In this document: in pieces, positions 8,449 to 15,817 of the stretch
Layout of the letters: every line of letters begins with the position of its first letter
Position numbering within the stretch: position 1 is the stretch's first letter
NCBI GenBank assembly: GCA_018400755.1
Contig: JAGYLU010000010.1
Location: 1 to 47,246, forward strand
Length of the DNA: 47,246 nucleotides
Direction of reading: 5' to 3'
Source: Acholeplasmataceae bacterium
GTDB taxonomy: Bacteria > Bacillota_I > Bacilli_A > Acholeplasmatales > Acholeplasmataceae
Made by a program: the position numbers and the translations under genes
Notes under the pieces: model-generated
Told to the model about the DNA's origin: nothing
Seen by the model: the letters and a program-made list of their open reading frames with translations, nothing else
The model's database searches: none

Positions 8449-9653
8449 TTGGTTACCCCATACTTTCTAAGCATACGTTTTGACAGAAACTTGATTGATA
8501 TATTCATGGATAAGACGATGATCAGGATGATGATGGCAATCGTCGAGGATAACTCGACATTGGCGGGCTCATCAGACATCATCGCCCAGATATGGACAGC
8601 AAGCGAGGTCGATTTGCCGGTCAATGTGATGTCATCCTTGATACTCGTGCCAATCGCGAAGACGAGCGCCGCGCTTTCACCGATGATCCTACCGATCGCG
8701 AGAAGCGTCGCGGTCAGGATCCCCGCCGAGGCATTGGGAAGAACAACCTTGAAGGTCGTCTGGGTCCTGCTCGCCCCAAGGGCAAGCGAGGCGTGCCGAT
8801 AATCATCAGGCACGACCTTGAGACTCTCCTCGGTCGTTCTGATCACAACCGGAAGCAAGATGACAGCCAGTGTCAAGGCCCCACTGATGATGTTCCCGCC
8901 GGTAGCATCCGTAAGCCTGACGGTCATGGGGACGAAGATTGCGAGTCCCATCAGACCGTAGATGATCGATGGTACGCCGGTCAGGGTCTCAATGAATGAT
9001 CTGATCAGACGCGTCAGACGGGTCTTCGGTGCGAACTCATTCAGATAGAGGGCCGCACCTATTCCAACCGGAAGGGCGAACACCAAAGTCAGCCCGATCA
9101 GATAAAGGGTCGTGATGATCGAGCCTCTGATGCCTCCCCCACTGGTCTGAAACTCAAGTTCCCTGAAGGTCTCCATGGCATCAAAATCATCAATCATCCT
9201 CTTAGCACCATATCTGGACAAGGTCGAGGGTTGTCCCTCGAAAGCGATTCTGATCAATGTATCATCGACATCAAGGTCCAAGTATTCCTCGCTCACCCCT
9301 CTGTTCACAAGCTGATTGAGGGGAGAGTCAGGATGCACATAAGCGACAACAACCACAATGTTGCCCTCAAGGTTGGTATCATCCTTGAAACCAACACCCC
9401 AAGTGCTTGAATAGTAGATATCATCATCGAGTCTCTGATCCGGTTCACAATCACAGATCATAACCCCTTCAACCATCTCAGCGATATGGTTGACAGCCTT
9501 GTAGTCATGGGTGATGAGATCCAGGTTTAGAAGATGCGCCCCTTTGGCAAACACATATCCGAGAATGGAAAGCAACGCGAAGAGACTGATGAACGCCGCC
9601 CCATAAGTGACTGTCTTTAGAATCGAGTCTTTGACTCTCAGTCTATTTGACAT
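8445..9653 (-). CDS. pstA: Phosphate ABC permease PstA with a large extracytoplasmic insertion
   Basis: 402 aa, over 100 longer than usual PstA. The C-terminal ~230 residues are a normal permease with six helices and the ATPase-coupling loop [30 protein letters not shown]. Between helix 1 (~18-40) and helix 2 (from ~178) is an extra ~120-residue domain. Its residues ~85-170 read like a PDZ domain: GVGF loop, then [37 protein letters not shown] and ETFRELEF. Start: an upstream ATG at 9683 exists, but AAAGGTGG precedes the ATG at 9653, which overlaps the pstC end by 11 bases. PDZ identity is inferred from pattern only. Confidence 0.92.
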   Translation of the reverse strand: MSNRLRVKDSILKTVTYGAAFISLFALLSILGYVFAKGAHLLNLDLITHDYKAVNHIAEMVEGVMICDCEPDQRLDDDIYYSSTWGVGFKDDTNLEGNIVVVVAYVHPDSPLNQLVNRGVSEEYLDLDVDDTLIRIAFEGQPSTLSRYGAKRMIDDFDAMETFRELEFQTSGGGIRGSIITTLYLIGLTLVFALPVGIGAALYLNEFAPKTRLTRLIRSFIETLTGVPSIIYGLMGLAIFVPMTVRLTDATGGNIISGALTLAVILLPVVIRTTEESLKVVPDDYRHASLALGASRTQTTFKVVLPNASAGILTATLLAIGRIIGESAALVFAIGTSIKDDITLTGKSTSLAVHIWAMMSDEPANVELSSTIAIIILIIVLSMNISIKFLSKRMLRKYGVTK

Positions 9654-10590
9654 GGACGTTTCCCACCTTTCTCTTGACCGCATTCAAGACAAGATTGGTG
9701 AGCAGGATCACCGCCATCAACACCAGGCCCACACTGAACCGGATGTCATAGTCGATACCTACAGTCTCATGATGCCCTTCGAGCATGATGGTGGTCAGGG
9801 TCGATGTCGTATCGAAAATATTGAATGAAACGCCGGAACGACGTCCCCCGGAGACCAGTGAGACAGCTGTCGCCTCGCCAAGAACGCGTCCGATCCCAAG
9901 GATCGCCGACGTGAAGATCCCTGATTTGGCTGCCAACAAGACGACTTTGAAGTGGGTTTGGGTCGGACTCGCCCCAAGGGCAAGTGACGCATGTTCGAGA
10001 TCCTTGTCGACGCTTCTGATCGCAACCTCGGAAATGCTCGTGATTGTTGGAATCGTCATCAAAGCGAGGACAATGACCGATGAAAGCACCGAGTTCCCTC
10101 CTTTGGACTGATACCCAACGGCATTTGAGAGATTGTAGACCAACTGCAAAATCAATCCCGCTCCGAACAACCCATAGATGATTGATGGAATGGATGCCAA
10201 CATCTCAACCACGGTGCGAAGCATCTCCGCAAGTTTCTTCGGGGCGATCTTGGCAATGAACAACGCCGTCAGGACGCCAATCGGAAATGAGATCAATAGT
10301 GATAGAAACGCGACAAAGAACGTGTTGACAATCACAAAGCCAACCGCATAGAGACTAGACTGCGCATAAGGCCCCGTCAGCCAAACACTGCCGGTCAGAA
10401 ACGGAATGACCTCAACCCGGCCAAGGCCGTTGTTGTCGGTGATAAAAGGTCCAAGTCCTTTGGCCAGGATGACGCCGGCAATGACGAAGACAAACGACGC
10501 TGAGATGAGCGCGACGACCTTGAGTGAATTGGCGGTCAGTTTGTCAATCAGAGCGGTCCGTTTGCCGTGTTGATGTTCGATTGGTGACAT
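9643..10590 (-). CDS. pstC: Phosphate ABC permease PstC
   Basis: 315 aa with six predicted helices and the permease coupling loop [31 protein letters not shown]. It pairs with PstA to form the membrane channel. AAGGAGGAG (10595-10603) lies 4 bases before the ATG at 10590; the in-frame start at 10620 is inside the terminator hairpin and is rejected. Length and topology are typical, without the insertion seen in PstA. Confidence 0.96.
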   Translation of the reverse strand: MSPIEHQHGKRTALIDKLTANSLKVVALISASFVFVIAGVILAKGLGPFITDNNGLGRVEVIPFLTGSVWLTGPYAQSSLYAVGFVIVNTFFVAFLSLLISFPIGVLTALFIAKIAPKKLAEMLRTVVEMLASIPSIIYGLFGAGLILQLVYNLSNAVGYQSKGGNSVLSSVIVLALMTIPTITSISEVAIRSVDKDLEHASLALGASPTQTHFKVVLLAAKSGIFTSAILGIGRVLGEATAVSLVSGGRRSGVSFNIFDTTSTLTTIMLEGHHETVGIDYDIRFSVGLVLMAVILLTNLVLNAVKRKVGNVHVK

Positions 10591-10607
10591 GATACTCCTC
10601 CTTACAG

Positions 10608-10634
10608 GAAAAAGGCCCATGACTCATGGGCCTT
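10608..10634 (-). terminator. Terminator/attenuator between pstS and pstC
   Basis: Perfect 10-bp stem (arms 10625-10634 and 10612-10621), 3-base loop and T run on the minus strand, between the pstS stop and the pstC ribosome site. Partial termination here would make more binding protein than transporter, a common arrangement in pst operons. Confidence 0.85.
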
Positions 10635-10659
10635 GGCCTGATTCATCAATACGTTATGA

Positions 10660-11622
10660 TTATGCGGTTGGGACATCGGCCCATGTGCTGTATGTGCCTT
10701 CGTAGATCTTCTTGAGTGTTTCAGCGGTCATGTTTGTGATAGGATTGTCTTTGTGAACGATCGCGACAATCGCATCCCATGCGAGTTGGCCATAATTCGC
10801 TTCATCGATTGCAACAGGTTCATCACCAGGTGTGAGTTTTTCAGCATCTTTGAAGGGGCGTGATGCGAATCCGACATCCTTGCCGACATCGCCATCTTTC
10901 TGGTCACCATAAGTGCGCTTGTAGGCATCGCTTGATCCGGTGTGGTCATGTTCGGCCACGAAGTTTCCAGCCTTGGCAGTGAAGGCCGTCGTCAGAGCGG
11001 TTGCGACACTGGTGATCGAGTTTGATCCACCGAAACGGACAACGACAAGGGAGTTGTCTTCCAAAGTGATCGGATAATCATCTTTGATATCATCCCAGGT
11101 CACGGTCGAAGACAGTGCGATCGCGCCTTTGTTGGCGATGATGTCAGCAGCATCGGTGGTTCCAAGGAATGCGACGAAAGCTTCAACGAGATCCTCAACA
11201 GCTTGACTCGGATAGTCGCCTTCGGCTCTGACCATCCAGTTGAAGGGACGCTTCAGACCATACGTGTTGTTCATGACGTTTTCAATGGTCGGTTCGACAC
11301 CTTCGAACTCAAGACCCTTGATGGTGTCATTGATGCTGGAAAGTGAGACATAACCAATGCCGTATTCATCAACGGTCATGGCGGTCATGATGCCAGCGTT
11401 GTCTTTGGTGACAAACCCATCAGCAAGCAAGCTGTCATCGGTTGCCGCATCTCCGAAGCCAATACCGTTCATGAATCCGTCGCGGGTACCTGAACTGGTA
11501 TCTCTTGTGTAAACAACGACTGTGCTTGTCAAATCAAATTCATCTTGATCCTCAACTTCTTCACAGGCCACAAGACCAGCGAATGCGAAGAGAAGAACAA
11601 CTGCGATTAACCATTTTTTCAT
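10660..11622 (-). CDS. pstS: Circularly permuted phosphate-binding lipoprotein PstS
   Basis: 320 aa. Signal peptide with lipobox LVAC (Cys20), so membrane-tethered. The family's usual C-terminal half comes first: VVVYTRDTSSGTRDGF (phosphate loop SGTR), YGIGYVSLSSI, FEGVEPTIENV, then the 'FVAFL...IIANKGAI' end (residues ~34-170). The usual N-terminal half follows: VVVRFGGSNSITSVATALTTAF, DHTGSSDAYK, DVGFASRPF, AIVAIVHKDNPITNMTAETLKKIYEGTYSTWADV (190-318). Every segment of one PstS is present once, in swapped order. AAAGGAG precedes the ATG. First gene of the operon, driven by Pho boxes. Confidence 0.93.
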   Translation of the reverse strand: MKKWLIAVVLLFAFAGLVACEEVEDQDEFDLTSTVVVYTRDTSSGTRDGFMNGIGFGDAATDDSLLADGFVTKDNAGIMTAMTVDEYGIGYVSLSSINDTIKGLEFEGVEPTIENVMNNTYGLKRPFNWMVRAEGDYPSQAVEDLVEAFVAFLGTTDAADIIANKGAIALSSTVTWDDIKDDYPITLEDNSLVVVRFGGSNSITSVATALTTAFTAKAGNFVAEHDHTGSSDAYKRTYGDQKDGDVGKDVGFASRPFKDAEKLTPGDEPVAIDEANYGQLAWDAIVAIVHKDNPITNMTAETLKKIYEGTYSTWADVPTA

Positions 11623-11655
11623 GTGTTTTTTCTCCTTTTTTTATTTTCCATGGTT

Positions 11656-11721
11656 ATTATACAAATCTCTTCCCTTGCGTGATACCAAGCCATGGTAAGG
11701 GTTATGTAAAGACCATGTAAA
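11656..11721 (-). promoter_or_regulatory. Pho-box promoter of the pst-pho operon
   Basis: Four direct repeats, each 11 bases apart, on the minus strand: TTTACA (11716-11721), TTTACA (11705-11710), CTTACC (11694-11699), TTGGTA (11683-11688). They match the B. subtilis PhoP consensus TT(A/T/C)ACA with 5-base gaps. A perfect TATAAT (11656-11661) follows 21 bases after the last repeat and there is no good -35 box, as expected for a PhoP-activated promoter. Confidence 0.88.
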
Positions 11722-11724
11722 GGA

Positions 11725-11750
11725 GAAAAAATGCCCCGTCACCGGCGCAT
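11725..11750 (-). terminator. Terminator of the ABC-2 exporter operon, containing its stop codon
   Basis: Minus-strand stem with arms 11744-11750 and 11731-11737 (one mismatch) followed by TTTTT. The TGA stop of the upstream permease lies in the loop region. It ends only four bases before the first Pho box. Confidence 0.7.
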
Positions 11751-12620
11751 TGATTTTCCCATTCTCAAGTATGAGAGATAAAGCAAGACCGCAACCATCA
11801 AGGCAATCACGAGCATGATCCATCCCATGTTGACATCCTGGCCAAGAATCCCCACGTATTCCGTCCCATAATGAAGCTTGATGTCCATCATCACCTCAGG
11901 TGGGACACTGGCTTCCAAAATCTCATAAGGTTCAGCCAGCAACAACCGCCTGAGGACAATCGTCATATGGGTAAAGGGAACAAGTGAGGCGACATAGGTC
12001 ATCGATTTGCCAAGGACAAAGAGTGGCATGTAAATCCCTGAGACGAATCCCACAAACGTGCCAAGCACCCCAGACAAAGTACCAAAGGCGTTGACGGTCT
12101 TGATCAGTGTCACCATGAAAATCATGAAGCTTGAAGAGATGAAGGTATAGACAATCAAGAGCCCAATCACTTTTAGAATCGTCACCGCGTCATACCAATA
12201 ACCGGAACTGATCCCGACATAGAGGATGGTGAGCCCCCACATCACTAGTGTCAAGGTCGCGGTCACGAGGATCGCGGCCGCGTAATAAGACAGAATGACC
12301 TTCTCTCTTCTGATTGGTGTGACCAGAAACGCATCCAACCGTTTTTGTTCGAGGTCAAGGACAACATTGCCCATGATGCCTAGCGAGAGGGAGACAGTAT
12401 TGATCACCAGAATCCCTCCCATCATGATCCCCACCGTGAGATAGGTCTTAAATGATTCCTCGAAGACATTCATGCTCTCATATGAGACATATTGTCTGCC
12501 AATAAAAAGGAAATAAAGCGCAAGCATGATCAAAATGCTCAAGAACGAGAAGAACACAGCGGCCTTGTCACGCAGAAACTTGAGCATATGTCTTTTGACC
12601 AGAGCCAAAAAGTCATCCAT
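11739..12620 (-). CDS. ABC-2 type exporter permease
   Basis: About 293 aa with six predicted helices. Helix 1 (AVFFSFLSILIMLALYFLFI) is followed by a large loop and five further helices, the ABC-2 layout of drug, lipid or polysaccharide exporters. The longer start at 12635 places GGAGG inside the coding sequence, so the ATG at 12620 is preferred; it overlaps the ATPase gene's end by 8 bases. It forms a two-gene exporter with the ATPase upstream. Substrate unknown. Confidence 0.88.
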   Translation of the reverse strand: MDDFLALVKRHMLKFLRDKAAVFFSFLSILIMLALYFLFIGRQYVSYESMNVFEESFKTYLTVGIMMGGILVINTVSLSLGIMGNVVLDLEQKRLDAFLVTPIRREKVILSYYAAAILVTATLTLVMWGLTILYVGISSGYWYDAVTILKVIGLLIVYTFISSSFMIFMVTLIKTVNAFGTLSGVLGTFVGFVSGIYMPLFVLGKSMTYVASLVPFTHMTIVLRRLLLAEPYEILEASVPPEVMMDIKLHYGTEYVGILGQDVNMGWIMLVIALMVAVLLYLSYLRMGKSMRR

Positions 12621-13518
12621 TGTGGTTTCCTCCAATCACTTCGATGAACACATCATCCATCGTGCCCTTGATCAGTTCAAACGTTTTGATGTTTGCCCTC
12701 GCGGCATTGATGATGTCAATCGCATCAACGCTTTCCTCGACCGTCACAATCGTCATGTCAGCGACCACCTCAAACGGTTTTTCCATCGTCCGAAGCAGTG
12801 TATGTAGCAGATTGACATCATGAGGCACGATTTTCAAACGGTCACTGGAATAGGTGTCTTTCAAGGTGGCAGGGGTGCCACTCGCGACAATCCTACCCTT
12901 GTCTATGATCACGACATGATCAGCCTCAGCCGCTTCTTCCATATAATGGGTCGTCAGAAAAATCGTCAACCCTTCCTGTTTGCGTAACGCATTGACAAGC
13001 TTCCAGACGGTTTGTCTGGTTTCAGGATCAAGTCCGGTCGTCGGTTCATCAAGCATCAGGATCTTCGGATTCGAAAACAGGGCCCTTGCGATCTCGACCC
13101 GTCTTTTCTGTCCGCCTGAAAGCGTCTGAAAACGACGGTTCGCGATGTCCTGAAGTGAGAGAAACGCCTCGATCTCCTGATATCTTCTGATGGCCTCGCG
13201 CCGGTTGTTGGTCGCGAGTGTGCCTCTGACGACCAGGTTCTCTTTCACGGTGAGCTCGTTGTCAAGCACATTCTCCTGAAAGACAACCCCGATGGCTTTG
13301 CGGATATCCTTGGGATCCTTATGGCTGTTGATCTCAATCGTCCCAGCATCAGGTGCAAGCAAGGTTGTCATGCAGTTGATGGTTGTCGACTTTCCGGCCC
13401 CATTGGGACCAAGAAAGGCAAACAAACTGCCAGCATTGACCCAAAACGAGATATCATCAACTGCGACGATGTCTCCAAATCGCTTGGTCAGGTGGTTCAC
13501 TTCAATAATTTTGTCCAT
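12613..13518 (-). CDS. ABC exporter ATPase (DrrA-like)
   Basis: About 301 aa. Walker A GPNGAGKST, Q-loop VVFQENVLDNELTVKENL, signature LSGGQKRRVEIARALF, Walker B ILMLDEPTTGLDP and switch TTHYMEEA. A ~85-residue C-terminal extension is typical of the daunorubicin-resistance (DrrA) group, which energises ABC-2 permeases. GGAG lies 6 bases before the ATG at 13518; 15 upstream in-frame codons are dropped. Partner: the permease overlapping its 3' end. Confidence 0.9.
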   Translation of the reverse strand: MDKIIEVNHLTKRFGDIVAVDDISFWVNAGSLFAFLGPNGAGKSTTINCMTTLLAPDAGTIEINSHKDPKDIRKAIGVVFQENVLDNELTVKENLVVRGTLATNNRREAIRRYQEIEAFLSLQDIANRRFQTLSGGQKRRVEIARALFSNPKILMLDEPTTGLDPETRQTVWKLVNALRKQEGLTIFLTTHYMEEAAEADHVVIIDKGRIVASGTPATLKDTYSSDRLKIVPHDVNLLHTLLRTMEKPFEVVADMTIVTVEESVDAIDIINAARANIKTFELIKGTMDDVFIEVIGGNHNG

Positions 13519-13586
13519 GTGCGTCTCCATATGGTCATCGTTTGGCGTCATCCAAAACATCAATCGAGCGGATCAGATGTCTTGAT

Positions 13587-13630
13587 CAAATGCGCCATTT
13601 GATTTTATGCTATCATATCAGGCCAGGCAA
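13587..13630 (-). promoter_or_regulatory. Exporter operon promoter with inverted repeat at the start site
   Basis: Minus-strand TTGCCT (13625-13630), 17-base spacer, TAAAAT (13602-13607). Directly downstream is a perfect 6-bp inverted repeat, CAAATG/CATTTG (13587-13601, 3-base centre), over the likely transcription start. This is a plausible repressor operator. Confidence 0.6.
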
Positions 13631-13780
13631 TAAAAGGATTTTTTATGATAAACTGGCAAAATCCGCCCATGAGCGTTGTCATATCCGAGTTGATGATGGT
13701 GAAAAAATGTCTGCTGGGTACTGTCTGTCCGCTAAACTGGCACTCTTGTATCTATTTTGCCAATTTCTTGTTCAAATGGG

Positions 13781-13809
13781 TTGACAACATATAAAAGGCA
13801 TGCTAAAAT
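13781..13809 (+). promoter_or_regulatory. Promoter of the small heat-shock gene
   Basis: Perfect TTGACA (13781-13786), 17-base spacer, TAAAAT (13804-13809). Confidence 0.8.
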
Positions 13810-13818
13810 ACAAGTGAA

Positions 13819-13845
13819 ATGGCACTTGAAGTATATGAGTGCCAA
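13819..13845 (+). promoter_or_regulatory. CIRCE-like HrcA operator
   Basis: ATGGCACTT, 9 bases, GAGTGCCAA. The arms match the CIRCE consensus TTAGCACTC-N9-GAGTGCTAA in position and spacing, with 7 of 9 arm positions complementary. It overlaps the predicted transcript start, where HrcA would repress under normal conditions. Confidence 0.75.
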
Positions 13846-13869
13846 TCATAGAAAAGGAGGCAATATACC

Positions 13870-14310
13870 ATGTTTGGTCTGACACCGTTCAACCGCAATG
13901 CCCTACGTCTGAACGAAACGGATCCGTTCAGAAATCTGATTGATGAGGTCTTAGGTGATGCGATGCTTCCGATACGAAGCCTCAGAAATGACACCTTCAA
14001 GATCGACGTCCGCGAAGAAGGCGATGCCTTCATGATTGATGCTGATCTTCCCGGATTTGCCAAGGAAGACATTGCCATCAGCTATGAAGACGGAGACCTC
14101 GCCATCGAAGTCAAGAAAGATGAAGAAAAAAACGATGAGCAAAAGACCTACATCCACCGCGAAAGAAGGCTTTGCCACATGAGAAGAACCCTTCGTCTTG
14201 GTGACCTCGATCCGGAAGGCATCGATGCCACATTGAAGGACGGCATCCTCTCCATCACCGCAAAAAAGGCACAAGTCATCAACAACACCAAACAGATCCA
14301 AATCAAGTAA
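13870..14310 (+). CDS. Small heat-shock protein (Hsp20/alpha-crystallin)
   Basis: 146 aa, normal length. The alpha-crystallin domain (~40-140) has the conserved FKIDVREEGDAFMIDADLPG, DIAISYEDGDLAIEVK and IDATLKDGILSITAKK, with the G-x-L-type hydrophobic motif near its end. It is an ATP-independent holdase that oligomerises and keeps unfolding proteins soluble. AAAAGGAGG precedes the ATG. Regulation: strong sigma-A-like promoter with a CIRCE-like operator, so repression by HrcA and induction by heat are likely. Confidence 0.95.
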   Translation: MFGLTPFNRNALRLNETDPFRNLIDEVLGDAMLPIRSLRNDTFKIDVREEGDAFMIDADLPGFAKEDIAISYEDGDLAIEVKKDEEKNDEQKTYIHRERRLCHMRRTLRLGDLDPEGIDATLKDGILSITAKKAQVINNTKQIQIK

Positions 14311-14315
14311 GACAA

Positions 14316-14356
14316 CAAAAGAGGCTCCGATGGCCATCCACCGGATCCTCTTTTTC
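14316..14356. terminator. Bidirectional terminator between hsp20 and the thioesterase
   Basis: Two 13-base arms (14321-14333, 14338-14350; two mismatches) flanked by AAAA and TTTTT. It serves both convergent genes. Confidence 0.8.
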
Positions 14357-14374
14357 ATTGTCCTCTTACTGATT

Positions 14375-14791
14375 CTATGTCACCGGTAGCGCACGTTCAA
14401 ACGTCTGATAAATCTCAGGGTGGCTTCTTCTGATCGAGATCGGACGCATCCGTTCATCCACCCATGCCAGAACCGTCTCACCGGTGTTCACAAGCATTCC
14501 TTTGTCGTCATATAGACGATGTCTGAAAACCATCTTGACGTGTTTCATATCGACAAGTTCGGTCAGAAGACGATACTCCTTGCCAAACCGGGCCGGCGCG
14601 TGATAGTGTCCTGACAAAGAGACGATCGCCAGATAAAGGCCTAAGGCTTCCACCTCATGAAACTTCATGCCAAGATCTTCCATCAGCCGGATCCGTCCCA
14701 TCTCATACCAGATGGCATAGACGCTGTGATGGATGATGCCCATTTTGTCAGTTTCCTGATACCTGGGGTCAATCGTGATTGTTGATGTCAT
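14375..14791 (-). CDS. Hotdog-fold acyl-CoA thioesterase (YbgC/4HBT type)
   Basis: 138 aa. The family's N-terminal signature YQETDKMGIIHHSVYAIWYEMGRIRLM carries the catalytic Asp and the HHSVY segment, and the length is typical. Such enzymes hydrolyse acyl-CoA or acyl-ACP thioesters in the cytoplasm; the exact acyl substrate cannot be read from sequence. GAGGTGAG precedes the ATG and overlaps the stop region of the upstream protease gene, so the two are probably co-transcribed. Confidence 0.88.
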   Translation of the reverse strand: MTSTITIDPRYQETDKMGIIHHSVYAIWYEMGRIRLMEDLGMKFHEVEALGLYLAIVSLSGHYHAPARFGKEYRLLTELVDMKHVKMVFRHRLYDDKGMLVNTGETVLAWVDERMRPISIRRSHPEIYQTFERALPVT

Positions 14792-14802
14792 CTCATCTCA
14801 CC

Positions 14803-15717
14803 TCAGTAAGCCCTTTCTGAAATCGCCTCATACCGGATATCAAGACCCAGACCATCAATCCAGGACATCACCACATAGGATGGGATCGCATAGCCAAGAT
14901 TCTCAACCCCGTCGGAGACAATCTTGAAGGTCGTGACCCCGATAACCGCTCCATAGGCATTCACAAGCGGTCCTCCGGAATTGCCGGCATTGATCGCAGC
15001 ATCCGTCTGGATCGCCCTGACAAGGATTCCGTCATCATCGAAATATCTGATCGGCGCGGAGACGATTCCAGAGGTGACAGACAGTCCATAGCCATTGGCG
15101 TTACCAATGGCGAGGATCTCTTCCCCATAAAAGAGTCTGATCGCCTCTAAGTCTTCATAAAGCGGATCTTCAGGATCTGTCAGATCAAAAAACGATAGGT
15201 AGGAAACGCTCTGGTCCGCTGCCATAGACACCTTGAGGAGAGCAAGATCAAGATCTGGATCCGTCTCAATGACCTCTAACTCAAACCAGACGTCACTGTC
15301 CGCATATTCACCATGGATCTCAATATCGTGATAGACAAAATCATCTAGCGTCTCCTCTTCTTCGAGCCTTACCACATGGGCGTTGGAGATGACATAGCCA
15401 TCTTCGGTGATGAAGAAACCGGTCGCTTCCGATCCGGCTTGTTCACGAACCGTCCGTCTGGTCGTCCCGAAAAATGAGAAGACCGACTCCGTATAACTGT
15501 AGTCAAAGGTCACCTCAAGCTCGATGGTCGCTGACAAAACCCGTTGCGAGGTCAGGATACTGTCGGCTTCCTCACGGTCAAAGAGGGTCTCATCAACCCC
15601 TTCGAGGCCAAAATCAAGATCGACTTTTCCTCCTGAGGGATCCAAGAGATCCACCAGCCCGCATGATGTCAGCATCAGGACCAAACTGATGATCAAGACC
15701 AATCCAAATCGTTTCAT
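14803..15717 (-). CDS. HtrA/Deg-type serine protease lipoprotein without PDZ domain
   Basis: 304 aa. Lipoprotein signal with lipobox LTSC (Cys19) at the chosen start; 19 upstream codons of the longer frame lie over the promoter spacer and are dropped. The trypsin-like S1C triad is present: His in YVISNAHVV, Asp in DLDLALLKV, Ser in AINAGNSGGPLVN. The chain ends about 45 residues after the Ser, so the usual C-terminal PDZ domain is missing. Likely an extracytoplasmic quality-control protease. AAAGGG lies upstream at a rather long spacing (~12). Confidence 0.9.
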   Translation of the reverse strand: MKRFGLVLIISLVLMLTSCGLVDLLDPSGGKVDLDFGLEGVDETLFDREEADSILTSQRVLSATIELEVTFDYSYTESVFSFFGTTRRTVREQAGSEATGFFITEDGYVISNAHVVRLEEEETLDDFVYHDIEIHGEYADSDVWFELEVIETDPDLDLALLKVSMAADQSVSYLSFFDLTDPEDPLYEDLEAIRLFYGEEILAIGNANGYGLSVTSGIVSAPIRYFDDDGILVRAIQTDAAINAGNSGGPLVNAYGAVIGVTTFKIVSDGVENLGYAIPSYVVMSWIDGLGLDIRYEAISERAY

Positions 15718-15745
15718 GTATGCCACGCCCTTTCTGGTCGTCTTT

Positions 15746-15774
15746 ATCCTAACGCACCGGCGTGGCCTTGTCAA
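15746..15774 (-). promoter_or_regulatory. Promoter of the protease-thioesterase pair
   Basis: Perfect TTGACA (15769-15774), 17-base spacer, TAGGAT (15746-15751). Confidence 0.75.
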
Positions 15775-15817
15775 TCATTGTCACAAATGATGGGAAAAGA
15801 CGGTCAATCATGGCAAA

